A stretch of 64,000 nt of DNA. Origin: an uncultured Sunxiuqinia sp. (lineage in GTDB: Bacteria; Bacteroidota; Bacteroidia; Bacteroidales; Prolixibacteraceae). Below the pieces are notes generated by a model, which saw only the letters and a program-made list of their open reading frames with translations, had not been told where the DNA came from and did not search any database. The position numbers were made by a program, and so were the translations under genes. The number at the start of each line of letters is the position of its first letter. The stretch's first letter is position 1. The stretch is from NCBI RefSeq assembly GCF_963678245.1, contig NZ_OY782773.1:216928-280927 (forward strand). The letters run 5' to 3'. Positions 16,242 to 25,010 of the stretch are shown in pieces.

Positions 16242-17663
16242 ATGAATATGTTACACGAACGAGAATATGCGATTCAAAAAATAAGTATCATCATACAGGT
16301 ATTGCTTACTATGGGGTGTTATACCTTGATTTGGTGGCTTGATTCTTCCTCTGAATTGATTACAGTAGATCATGTTAGTGAGTTGAAAAACAACTTGGTT
16401 GTCATTGCTCTTTTATGGTTTCTTCTTTTGGATCAATTTGGGTTGGGCGATGTTTCCCGGAAATCGAGCTACGCAAATCAATTTAAAGCAAATTTCAAAG
16501 CGATATCAATCGGTATGGGCGTTTTGTTCGCGGTAAACGTTATTTCAAATCTTTCTGTTGAGAAGCTTTTAGTAATCTCCTACTTTGGGATCTTGAACTT
16601 GGTTGCTTTAACCTTCTTTAAGTATTTCTTTCTTACTCTAATGCGATTTTTACGTCGTAGGGGATATGGTATGCGCCAGGCTATGATGATTGTTGACGAA
16701 GAGGCAATTGATTATATCGAGGAAACCATCCATCGAAAGGATTGGGGTTACAATATCCGTGCTATAATGACAAGCAGCAAGCTTGTTAAGGAAAAGTATC
16801 AAGATCGGTATAATGTTATACCCAAGCGAAGTAACCTCAAAGCAATTTTGGATAGGGAAACCATTGACGAAGTCATGTATTGCAACTCTGATTATAATCA
16901 TGATGAAATTACCCGGTTTATTTCAGAATGTAATGAAGTTGGAGTAAGCTTCCATCATTATACTGGTGTGATATCAAAATTGAGAGGTAAAAGGAGTGCA
17001 AAGACCATTGTTTCATTAGTTAATCAAAAGCCTTTTGTTAGCTATATGAGCACTCCCAATGATTATATAGCTTTAAAACTGAAAAATGTATTTGATTTCT
17101 TTTTTAGCTTGTTTGTAATCATTCTCTCTAGTCCAATATATTTGGTTCTTGCTATTGCAATTAAGTTAGGTGATGGAGGACCGGTTTTTTTTAAGCAGGA
17201 GCGTGTTGGTTTAAACGGACGGCGATTCGGATGTTATAAGTTCAGGACGATGGTGGTGAATGCAGAGGCATTAAAAGCGTCATTGATGGGACAAAATGAA
17301 CAGGAGGGCCCCGTTTTTAAAATAACTTCTGATCCAAGGGTGACTCGAGTGGGCCATTTTTTAAGGAAAACTTCGTTGGATGAGCTTCCGCAGTTTATCA
17401 ATGTCTTACGTGGAGAGATGTCAATTGTGGGGCCAAGGCCTCCAATACCAGCCGAAGTCGAGAAATACAAACGCTGGCAAGTACGACGACTAAGTATGAA
17501 GCCGGGTATTACTTGTATCTGGCAAGTTTCAGGTAGGAATGATATTAAATTCGAAGAATGGATGAAATTAGATATGCAATACATCGACAACTGGTCTTTA
17601 ACAAAAGATCTCGTGTTGGTTTTTAAAACTGTAAAAGTTGTATTTTTAGGAACAGGAAAGTAA
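16242..17663 (+). CDS. Undecaprenyl-phosphate sugar-1-phosphate transferase (WcaJ-like)
   Basis: A 473-residue polyprenyl glycosylphosphotransferase that starts repeat-unit synthesis by moving a sugar-1-phosphate onto undecaprenyl phosphate in the inner membrane. The N-terminal half has about four hydrophobic helices and a CoA-binding-like soluble domain (from about residue 145). A fifth hydrophobic segment near residue 285 leads into the catalytic domain: GGPVFFKQERVGLNGRRF, CYKFRTMV, DELPQFINVLRGEMSIVGPRPP and the C-terminal KPGITCIWQVSGRN. It has full family length. It is first after the second promoter-like block and 59 bp before the Wza gene. A hexose-1-phosphate substrate is likely from the family; the exact sugar is unknown. 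Confidence 0.92.
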   Translation: MNMLHEREYAIQKISIIIQVLLTMGCYTLIWWLDSSSELITVDHVSELKNNLVVIALLWFLLLDQFGLGDVSRKSSYANQFKANFKAISIGMGVLFAVNVISNLSVEKLLVISYFGILNLVALTFFKYFFLTLMRFLRRRGYGMRQAMMIVDEEAIDYIEETIHRKDWGYNIRAIMTSSKLVKEKYQDRYNVIPKRSNLKAILDRETIDEVMYCNSDYNHDEITRFISECNEVGVSFHHYTGVISKLRGKRSAKTIVSLVNQKPFVSYMSTPNDYIALKLKNVFDFFFSLFVIILSSPIYLVLAIAIKLGDGGPVFFKQERVGLNGRRFGCYKFRTMVVNAEALKASLMGQNEQEGPVFKITSDPRVTRVGHFLRKTSLDELPQFINVLRGEMSIVGPRPPIPAEVEKYKRWQVRRLSMKPGITCIWQVSGRNDIKFEEWMKLDMQYIDNWSLTKDLVLVFKTVKVVFLGTGK

Positions 17664-17722
17664 TAATGTTAAAATTCAATATATAGACTAAGTTATTAAG
17701 TATAAAAGTAAAGAATAAGAGT

Positions 17723-18517
17723 ATGTATCACAGAATTAAGAGTAGACAAAGCACTCTTATCTTCTTGTTAGTCTTGACTGGACTGACCTCTTGTGTTTCA
17801 AAAAGAAATACGCATTTTTTTAGAGATTTGGAAGATAAAGTTGTACTAGATGGAGTAAAAAGTCCTGAGGAGGATTACAAGATTAAGTCAAACGACAACC
17901 TGTATGTCAGTGTCAAAACGATTAACCCAGAAGTAAATGCCATGTTCTCTTCGGGTGAGGGAGGTGCTGGAGTGCAAACAAACCAATATACTTCACAGGT
18001 TGGTCAGCACATTTATGGTTATCAGGTAGATAGTCATGGAGAAATAACTTTACCAATTATTGGGTCAGTTTATGTTGCTGAGCGAACCTTGAAAGAAGCT
18101 AAAGAAGAGATTGGGCGAAGAGCAGAAGAATATTTGAAAGACGCTGACATCCAGGTAAGGTTGCTGAATTTTAAGGTTAGCGTATTAGGAGAAGTAAATT
18201 CGCCTGGAGTATACTACAATTATAACAATACACTCACGATACTTGAAGCTATTGGAATGGCCAAAGGAGCAAGTGACTTTGCAAAAATTAAAGATGTTAT
18301 TGTGCTCCGACAAAAAGGAGATAAAATTATACCCTATGAAATTAGCTTGACCGATAGCGAAGTATTAACTTCTGACGCATATTATCTACAATCAAACGAT
18401 GTCGTATTAGTACGGCCTCAACAGTTGAAAAATGTGAAGTTGAATGCTTCATATTACACGATTTTTACGGGAGCGTTGACTACGATTATCCTATTTGTTA
18501 ATTACTTCTGGGGCTAG
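17723..18517 (+). CDS. Polysaccharide export lipoprotein (Wza-like)
   Basis: A 264-residue outer-membrane-associated export protein. A lipoprotein signal ends LTGLTSC, with the lipidated Cys near residue 24. YKIKSNDNLYVSVKTINPE starts the polysaccharide export domain (about residues 50-140), followed by an SLBB segment with VLGEVNSPGVYYN and LEAIGMAKGA. Bacteroidota versions end in a hydrophobic C-terminal helix, here YYTIFTGALTTIILFVNYFW. It sits between the initiating transferase and the tyrosine kinase, the usual partners for building the export channel. Confidence 0.93.
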   Translation: MYHRIKSRQSTLIFLLVLTGLTSCVSKRNTHFFRDLEDKVVLDGVKSPEEDYKIKSNDNLYVSVKTINPEVNAMFSSGEGGAGVQTNQYTSQVGQHIYGYQVDSHGEITLPIIGSVYVAERTLKEAKEEIGRRAEEYLKDADIQVRLLNFKVSVLGEVNSPGVYYNYNNTLTILEAIGMAKGASDFAKIKDVIVLRQKGDKIIPYEISLTDSEVLTSDAYYLQSNDVVLVRPQQLKNVKLNASYYTIFTGALTTIILFVNYFWG

Positions 18518-18571
18518 GACGAAGTTGTTAACAAGAAATATCAATTGTTGAATAAAAGTAAAGACATAGAA

Positions 18572-20968
18572 ATGATGACTAAAGAAACATTTTCTTCGAC
18601 ATTGTTGGAGGAACAGGATAAATTAGCAATTAAGAAGTTTATTTATAAGATTTTTCGTAAATGGTATTGGTTTGTCGCTGCCTGTATTATTGGAGCTGGG
18701 ACTGGTTACTTTTTGACACAAACGAAATCTCCAACTTACCAGCTTAATAGTTTATTTTTGATCGAATCTGATAATATGGCAGAGATGACCCTTGATCTAC
18801 CTTTTGCGGGAGGACGACAGGGGAATACTAAGCTCCAAAACAAAATTGGTATAATTACGTCATATCAAATTAACAAGCAAGTTTTAGAAAATCTAGATTG
18901 GTCGATTTCGTGGTTTGAAGAACTCATGTTTAGAGAATCTGAAATTTATCCTCAGAAGCCTTTTGATGTTAGGTATGATAGGCAATCAGTGAACCTGACG
19001 GGGATTCCTATTTATATAAAGATGATTGATAGCACATCCTATCAAATTACAGTGAACGCAAACAAAAATATTGCAGGTCGTGAAGTTGAGATAGATTTCA
19101 CTAAAAGAGCATCTTTCGGTGAGCCTTTTTCAAATACGTACTTTAATTTCACCTTGTATCCTGAGTTTGCGGGAAGAGGAGACGAGTTTTTCTTCGTCTT
19201 CAACAACTTCGATAGTCAGTTGGAAAATTATATGGGCAGGTTGAGTGTCGGAGAAGTTGATCCTGAGATGAAAGCAGACTTAGTCGGGTTGTCTATGCTT
19301 GATCGTGTTCCACAAAAAGCAGCAGATTATTTAAATGAACTAAGCCGAGTATACATTAATCACGAACTGAGAGAAAAGAATCATAAATCAACAACAACGA
19401 TTAATTTCATCGATTCTCAGTTGAAGGATGTCGTCGATACCTTAAAAGTAGCAGGAAATAATTTTACAAGTTTCAGATCAAAGAATCAAATCGTTAACTT
19501 GAATCAGGAAGGTGGTATCATTATGAATCAACTTGTAGATCTTGATACTGAGAAATCAACCATACAGAGCCACTTGGACTATTATCGCAACCTCAAGGAA
19601 TATCTGAATGATAAGGATAAAATGAAGGAAGTTGTCGCTCCCTCAGTTGTTGGAATTGTTGACGAGTCTTTAAATAATTTAGTTGTTCGATTGAGCGACT
19701 TGTATCGAAATCGAGAGGTTATTTCTTATACCGCGCAAGAAAAAAACCCGAAATTAATTCTCATTCAGAATGAGATAGAGATGGTGAAACGCAACCTGCA
19801 AGAAAACCTTCGGAATTTAATTAATAATGCGATCGTTCAAATTCAAGGTATTGATCGGAGGATTGAGAAAGTTAATCGACAGCTTGCCAAGTATCCAAAA
19901 ACAGAGCAGGAAATGATTAACATGAAGCGTATGTTAGATCTAAACGATGAACTATATACATTCTTATTAAAAAAGAGAGCAGAAGCAGCTATAACCCATG
20001 CCTCCAATGTTGCAGATACAAAGGTACTAGATTCGGCAGATCCTAAACTGGCAAGATATATGGGGCCTTATTTGATTAAAAATGTAGCAATCGGGATATT
20101 GGCGGGATTGATGATTCCTTTTATGATTATTGTGGTCGCATCCTACTATTACGATCGTATCCGTTCGGCTGACGATATTGAGGGATATAGCGATATTCCG
20201 GTTATTGGAAATATTGTTTTATCAACGGCAACAGCAGGGAGTGAATTTTTAACAGCTGTTGATAATCCTCGTTCAGCAATTGCGGAAACATATAGAGAAT
20301 TAAGAACGAACTTGCAGTTCATTCGATCAAAAGACAACAATAAAAACACAGTGATCGGTGTAAACTCAGTGATTCCTGGCGAAGGAAAATCTTTTACTGC
20401 TGCGAACTTGTCTTCAATGATTGCGATAAATAATAAAAAGGTATTGTTGATCGATTGTGATATGCGAAAACCAAGCTTACACGCTCGATTGAAATATAAG
20501 AACAAAGAAGGGCTAAGTACATTCCTAACAGCTTTTAGCTCTTTTGATGACATTTTACGACAAACCCGGGTGGACAATTTATATTTTATATCTGCTGGTC
20601 CTATTCCGCCAAACCCTTCTGAATTATTAGAGAATGGTAAGTTTGACGAGTTAATTGAACGGGCAAAAGAACGATTTGACTATATCGTTTTTGATAATCC
20701 TCCTATTTCACTTGTTTCCGATGGCATTATCATTGGACAGAAAGTCGACATTAACCTATTTGTAACCCGACAAGACTACAGTAAAAAAAGTGAGATCAAA
20801 TTTATTGATCATGTTCATAAGAAAAAATCAATGAATAATGCGGGGATTATTTTGAACGGTATTAACCTCTCCAAGCATGCCCACGCTGGGTCATATGGAG
20901 CAGACTACAGTTTTAAAAAGAAAAGTGGTAATTACTACTTTAATTCCAGTCCTAGTCACGCTGGATGA
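18572..20968 (+). CDS. Polysaccharide co-polymerase/BY-kinase (Wzc-like)
   Basis: An inner-membrane Wzc-type protein of about 798 residues, which sets chain length and energises export together with Wza. It has an N-terminal TM helix (WFVAACIIGAGTGYFL), a long periplasmic Wzz/GNVR domain with coiled-coil, and a second TM helix (IGILAGLMIPFMIIVVA). A cytoplasmic kinase domain follows with Walker A VIPGEGKSFTAAN near residue 600, Walker A' LLIDCDMRKPS and Walker B FDYIVFDNPP. The C-terminal tail holds only four tyrosines (SYGADYSF, NYYF), fewer than many BY-kinases. A TTG at 18545 is in frame, but ATG 18572 is preferred. It ends the right EPS block; a UUCG-loop terminator follows. Confidence 0.94.
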   Translation: MMTKETFSSTLLEEQDKLAIKKFIYKIFRKWYWFVAACIIGAGTGYFLTQTKSPTYQLNSLFLIESDNMAEMTLDLPFAGGRQGNTKLQNKIGIITSYQINKQVLENLDWSISWFEELMFRESEIYPQKPFDVRYDRQSVNLTGIPIYIKMIDSTSYQITVNANKNIAGREVEIDFTKRASFGEPFSNTYFNFTLYPEFAGRGDEFFFVFNNFDSQLENYMGRLSVGEVDPEMKADLVGLSMLDRVPQKAADYLNELSRVYINHELREKNHKSTTTINFIDSQLKDVVDTLKVAGNNFTSFRSKNQIVNLNQEGGIIMNQLVDLDTEKSTIQSHLDYYRNLKEYLNDKDKMKEVVAPSVVGIVDESLNNLVVRLSDLYRNREVISYTAQEKNPKLILIQNEIEMVKRNLQENLRNLINNAIVQIQGIDRRIEKVNRQLAKYPKTEQEMINMKRMLDLNDELYTFLLKKRAEAAITHASNVADTKVLDSADPKLARYMGPYLIKNVAIGILAGLMIPFMIIVVASYYYDRIRSADDIEGYSDIPVIGNIVLSTATAGSEFLTAVDNPRSAIAETYRELRTNLQFIRSKDNNKNTVIGVNSVIPGEGKSFTAANLSSMIAINNKKVLLIDCDMRKPSLHARLKYKNKEGLSTFLTAFSSFDDILRQTRVDNLYFISAGPIPPNPSELLENGKFDELIERAKERFDYIVFDNPPISLVSDGIIIGQKVDINLFVTRQDYSKKSEIKFIDHVHKKKSMNNAGIILNGINLSKHAHAGSYGADYSFKKKSGNYYFNSSPSHAG

Positions 20969-20989
20969 TTTCTTTACTTTTATTCTGAG

Positions 20990-21020
20990 GCAAGGTGGTC
21001 TTCGGATCACCTTGCTTTTT
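20990..21020 (+). terminator. Rho-independent terminator with UUCG tetraloop
   Basis: GCAAGGTGGTC (20990-21000) pairs with GATCACCTTGC (21005-21015), 11 pairs with one G-U, around a TTCG loop. T5CCTTT follows. It ends the upxY/wcaJ-wzc transcript 22 bp after the wzc stop. Confidence 0.92.
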
Positions 21021-21123
21021 CCTTTAGATTTTTGAAAATAACTACATAGAGTAAGTTGACTTTTGAAAACACTGTTAGTGGGTTCTCCCCAACTTTCTCA
21101 TCATCCAAATAGCAAAATAGAAT

Positions 21124-21462
21124 ATGATTATAGCAGTTGACTTTGATGGAACAATTGTACAACATAAATATCCCAAAATTGGCAAGGAGATTCCTTTTGC
21201 CACAATGACACTTAAGAAACTTCAGGAGGAAGGACATCGATTGATATTATGGACTTACCGAACTGATGAACTACTCGATGAAGCTGTTCATTTTTGTGAG
21301 TCAAAGGGGATCGAGTTTTATGCCATAAACAAAAGTTTCCCTGAAGAAAAGTTTGATGGAAATACGCCTCGAAAAATTCATTGCGACATGTTTATTGACG
21401 ATCGAAATATTGGAGGATTACCTGGATGGGGCGAAATATATCAAATGATTAATGAAATGTAG
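21124..21462 (+). CDS. Small HAD-type hydrolase
   Basis: A 112-residue protein with the HAD nucleophile motif VDFDGTI at residues 4-10, a WTYRTDELL segment (motif II threonine near residue 42) and the acidic IDDRNIGG near residue 97. It is a minimal HAD fold without a cap domain, like the BT0820-type proteins often placed in Bacteroidota capsule loci. A sugar- or nucleotide-phosphate phosphatase role is therefore plausible; the substrate is unknown. It is separated from wzc by a terminator, and its own hairpins follow, so it is likely transcribed alone. Confidence 0.85.
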   Translation: MIIAVDFDGTIVQHKYPKIGKEIPFATMTLKKLQEEGHRLILWTYRTDELLDEAVHFCESKGIEFYAINKSFPEEKFDGNTPRKIHCDMFIDDRNIGGLPGWGEIYQMINEM

Positions 21463-21486
21463 CCAAGTAGATTTTTGATAGCTAGA

Positions 21487-21543
21487 GTTAGTCTCTGGAC
21501 CAGACTAACAACCCGGCCTGTACTGTATGTGCGGGCTTTTTTT
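21487..21543 (+). terminator. Double hairpin terminator after the HAD gene
   Basis: GTTAGTCT (21487-21494) pairs with AGACTAAC (21502-21509). A weaker CCCG/CGGG hairpin follows, then a T7 run at 21537-21543. The first hairpin may be an extra stem; the second is positioned to terminate. Confidence 0.6.
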
Positions 21544-21731
21544 ATGCCTTTTTTCTGGACAGATTCTTATTAGTCGTTCATTCATGTCGTTTGCTTTTTC
21601 AAGCAAGGGGCAGTCTCATTTTAACGAAAAAACAGTTTGCCCGAGGTGTTGTGTACAAAATTACATGTCTGTTAGCCAGGGAATTCTCATTTTTGTTGTT
21701 GATAAAAGTAAAATATAGACTGACTAATAAA

Positions 21732-23066
21732 ATGAAAGCAATGACCTATTTAATGATGCTGGCACTTATACTTCAGCTGGCGTCTTGTTCTACTCACGAA
21801 AAGAAAATTGCAGAACAATTTCCTGATGGAACTGAAATTCCTGCTTGGTTTAGCGATACAACCAAGATCGATGTAAAAGCTTTAGGAACCCAATTTGTTA
21901 TAACTGATTATGGAGCTATTGGCGATGGCGAAACCATAAATACCCAAGCCATCCAAAAAACGATAGACGAAGCTGCCAGAAGTGGCGGAGGTGTGGTTGT
22001 AATTCCTGAAGGTCGTTTTTTAACCGGGGCAATTTTTTTCAAACCAAATACACACTTACATGTAAGCGAAAGCGCTATTTTGTTTGGCTCAGATGATATC
22101 TCAAATTTCCCTAAAAAGCCTTCGCGCATGGAGGGGCAGAGCATTGATTATTTTCCGGCAGTGGTGAATGCCTATAACGTTGATGGATTTACAATTACAG
22201 GTAAAGGCACAATCGATGGCAATGGCCTCAACTATTGGAAGGCTTTTTGGCAACGACGTGCTGAAAACCCTGACTGTACGAACTTGGAAGTCTCGCGACC
22301 TCGTTTGGTATTCATTCAACATAGTAACGATGTGCAATTGCAAGACGTCAAACTTCACAACTCAGGATTTTGGACTACTCACTTGTATAAATGCAATCGG
22401 GTAAAGGCGCTCGATCTTCATATTTATTCGCCCGCAAAACCAATTAAAGCACCAAGTACCGATGCCATCGATATTGATGCGTGCACAGATGTTCTTGTAA
22501 ATGGCTGTTACATGGAAGTGAATGATGATGCCGTTGCTTTAAAAGGCGGCAAAGGGCCAACTGCTGACGAAGATCCGGATAACGGACCCAATAAAAATAT
22601 TATCATCCAGAACTGTGAGTTTGGCTTTTGCCATTCTGCAGTAACTTGTGGTAGTGAATCTATTCACAACCGAAATATTATAGTTCGCGATTGTACTGTT
22701 GATGGACCTTCGCGTGTGTTGTGGTTGAAAAACCGCCCCGACACCCCGCAGCTATACGAATATATTCTGGTTGAAAACGTTACTGGAAGAGCGCAACGAC
22801 TGATTTATGCCAAGCCCTGGACTCAATTTTTTGATTTGAAAGGACATAAAACGCAACCATTGTCGCAAGCCAATCACATTACATTTCGGAATATTGATTT
22901 GACCTGCAAAATATTTGCAGACATTAGTGTTACGGAATACGATTTGCTCAAAAACTTCACTTTTGATCACGTTACAATTACAGCAGAAAACGGTGAGTTA
23001 AACAAAGATTTATTTGATGGTTTAGCTATTAACCAGCTCGAAGTTAACGGCCAATTGATAGACTGA
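21732..23066 (+). CDS. GH28 family glycoside hydrolase lipoprotein
   Basis: A 444-residue polygalacturonase-type enzyme. I start at ATG 21732 because MKAMTYLMMLALILQLASC is a lipoprotein signal; an upstream in-frame extension has no such feature. The beta-helix begins with FVITDYGAIGDGETINTQAI. Catalytic-type motifs are TDAIDIDACTDVLV and NDDAVALKGG (the paired Asp) near residues 245-275, followed by HSAVTCGSES. GH28 cleaves galacturonan or rhamnogalacturonan backbones by inversion. Lipidation suggests surface or periplasmic anchoring. It stands alone between two terminators, next to the EPS locus; whether it acts on self polysaccharide or on plant/algal pectin is unknown. Confidence 0.92.
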   Translation: MKAMTYLMMLALILQLASCSTHEKKIAEQFPDGTEIPAWFSDTTKIDVKALGTQFVITDYGAIGDGETINTQAIQKTIDEAARSGGGVVVIPEGRFLTGAIFFKPNTHLHVSESAILFGSDDISNFPKKPSRMEGQSIDYFPAVVNAYNVDGFTITGKGTIDGNGLNYWKAFWQRRAENPDCTNLEVSRPRLVFIQHSNDVQLQDVKLHNSGFWTTHLYKCNRVKALDLHIYSPAKPIKAPSTDAIDIDACTDVLVNGCYMEVNDDAVALKGGKGPTADEDPDNGPNKNIIIQNCEFGFCHSAVTCGSESIHNRNIIVRDCTVDGPSRVLWLKNRPDTPQLYEYILVENVTGRAQRLIYAKPWTQFFDLKGHKTQPLSQANHITFRNIDLTCKIFADISVTEYDLLKNFTFDHVTITAENGELNKDLFDGLAINQLEVNGQLID

Positions 23067-23107
23067 TTTCACTGCGTTTTTTTTCATAAATATCTTTCCA
23101 GAGTTAG

Positions 23108-23150
23108 GACCCCTTGCGTACAATTGATTTGTATGACAAGGGGTCTTTTT
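23108..23150 (+). terminator. Strong rho-independent terminator
   Basis: GACCCCTTG (23108-23116) pairs with CAAGGGGTC (23137-23145), with an inner TACAA/TTGTA stem. T5 follows. It terminates the GH28 gene and lies 28 bp from the end of the converging M19 pseudogene. Confidence 0.92.
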
Positions 23151-23177
23151 ATGGGTAATATTGAATCAGTTAGGTAT

Positions 23178-24575
23178 TTAAAAATTTCTTTTCAGAAATT
23201 CATAAGTATTTTCTTTCGTAAATCGATTAACAATGTCGGAAGCCTTTATTTTGTTGAATTCTTCCAGCGACTGGGCTTTCTCAGAGTTGAGGAAGTTAAA
23301 GGCATGCTTTTCGAGGTAGCTGTCAAACAGTGGCATTTCTTCAGCAGTCCAAAAGCCATTTGAGGGGTTAATCATTCCATCGTAATCGGAACCAATGTAC
23401 TGAATGACACAGGCAAATTGACCATATCGGTTCAATACCTAAGCAATATGTTTAATTTGATTCCAGAGTAGCTTCCATTTGTGGAACAGCATTTTTCGAC
23501 GATTTAGAAATGGGCCACTCTTTTTCAACTCATGTTTGCTTACCCGTCGTTCATCAAACTGAATCCCAAATACTCCCCCTGATTGAGCTACCCTTAATAT
23601 TTCATCGTCAAAAAGATTGATGTCATTAGATTGAAATTTGCCATAGTTGAACAGATCATCTTCCACCAACTGGTGGCGTGATCGAAAACCGGTAACAGAC
23701 CCATGGCTTATAGGCAGAGGAATAATTTCGTCCGGGAACTCCTGCTCAAGAAAATGGTAGTATTCTTCCCGAGCTTTTACGCTCATGTGTTTCAGGTCAA
23801 TCAATACGGGTTTGCCATCTGTATTATCAAGTAGTTTTTTTTAAACCTGGCATCCCAAGTCTGAAAATCCTTCATTCACACGGTCGTTTTGGTCACAAAG
23901 TTTATTGACAATGCCACTCAGGCTTTTTGCATGGCCAACCAGGTCGTTGTTAAAATGATGTGTTAACCCCATGAAGAAAAGTCGGTGATCCCATTTTTTA
24001 CCCGCTCAACATTAGCAAGTACTTCGGTGGATGAAGCTGTTTCTTTCATTCGCTGCAAGCCCGTGTTAAACACGGGGGCACCCTCGATGGTCAGAATGAT
24101 ATAAATCGTTCGGGTACCCGGCTCGGTGTCAATTTCCAGCTCGGCAAACGACGAAACAATTTTATATTGATGCAAAAGTCCATTAATTTTTAGTTTGTGC
24201 CCATCCAGTTGGTGGTAAAATTGGTATTCTATTTCCAGATCGGTAAAGTAGTTATCCATTTTCTGGACATAGTCAATTCTTTTTTTGCCCATGCCAATTA
24301 CCAAGTTGCTGAGTAAGTCGCCGGTAGTTGCGTACCCATCTTGGTCATTACAAACCCTTTCTCCAAGCCGCAAAGCGATACCATGATGGTATCGCACCTC
24401 CCTTTGCCAATGTCGTAAAGTCGGCCTGTCTGAATTTGGTTAAGGTGGTCGTAATGTTGGCTAGCTTGTCGAGTAAAGAAGGAGCATCGGGTGGAACAAG
24501 TTATGGCGTTGGTGAAACAACAGATCGATGGAAGCAGAGCCATTCAGGAATTTGGGAAGAGCATGGGAATTAGTG
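23178..24575 (-). pseudogene. Frameshifted M19 membrane dipeptidase
   Basis: Reading minus-strand frames in order gives an almost complete M19 (renal-dipeptidase-like) protein in pieces. They are SHALPKFLNGSASIDL, DAPSLLDKLANITTTLTKF, IMVSLCGLEKGFV, RIDYVQKMDNYFTDLEIEYQ, TIYIILTIEGAPVFNTGL, FFMGLTHHFNNDLVGHAKSL, LIDLKHMSVKAREEYY, ISHGSVTGFRS and IQYIGSDYDGMINPSNGFWT, ending EFLKRNF. At least six frame changes and stops separate them (near 24490, 24400, 24310, 23970, 23850 and 23437), so no active enzyme can be made. The family hydrolyses dipeptides with a zinc pair. The 5' end runs into a plus-strand ORF at about 24490-24580, which marks a rearrangement or deletion boundary. Confidence 0.88.
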
Positions 24576-25003
24576 AAAGTCAAGCCGCGAATGATTCTAA
24601 AATACACGATATTCAGCTAAGCGATTCCTTGCGGGTAGCTCTGGTGTTCAATCCCGAAGACTTTAAGCTCATTAGTCAGGAGGCAGTGTATTTCTGCCAT
24701 TTTGAAAAGGGACAAACTCAATATCTCGATTGGGAGGTGGAACCACAAACGCCCGGAGAAAAGCAGTTAACCATCAAAATTGAAAACTACGTCAATAGCT
24801 CGTGGAGCAACTTTGTTTCGCCACAAACCATTAAAATGCAAGTCAAGGTGATTCAAAATACCCTGTGGACCCGTTTGTGGGATACCATCCAAAATGATCC
24901 TTCCTGGATGCTTGATAAAATTATGCTTCCGCTACTGGCCTTTATTGCCGGATTATTTGCCACTTATATCCGCTGGGAATTGTTTGGCAAGAAGGAAGAT
25001 TGA
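24491..25003 (+). CDS. Truncated membrane-anchored protein of unknown family
   Basis: A GTG-started frame of 170 codons. The first roughly 30 residues (to about 24580) are antisense to M19 pseudogene sequence and so are probably not native. The authentic-looking part starts near KIHDIQLSDSLRVALVFNP. It resembles a beta-sandwich segment (WEVEPQTPGEKQLTIKIENY) and ends in one TM helix, MLPLLAFIAGLFATYIRWELF, with a short charged tail GKKED. This looks like the C-terminal end of a larger membrane-anchored protein whose 5' part was lost. It ends 7 bp from the converging transporter gene. No family recognised; expression is doubtful. Confidence 0.45.
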   Translation: MEQVMALVKQQIDGSRAIQEFGKSMGISESQAANDSKIHDIQLSDSLRVALVFNPEDFKLISQEAVYFCHFEKGQTQYLDWEVEPQTPGEKQLTIKIENYVNSSWSNFVSPQTIKMQVKVIQNTLWTRLWDTIQNDPSWMLDKIMLPLLAFIAGLFATYIRWELFGKKED

Positions 25004-25010
25004 CTTTTTA

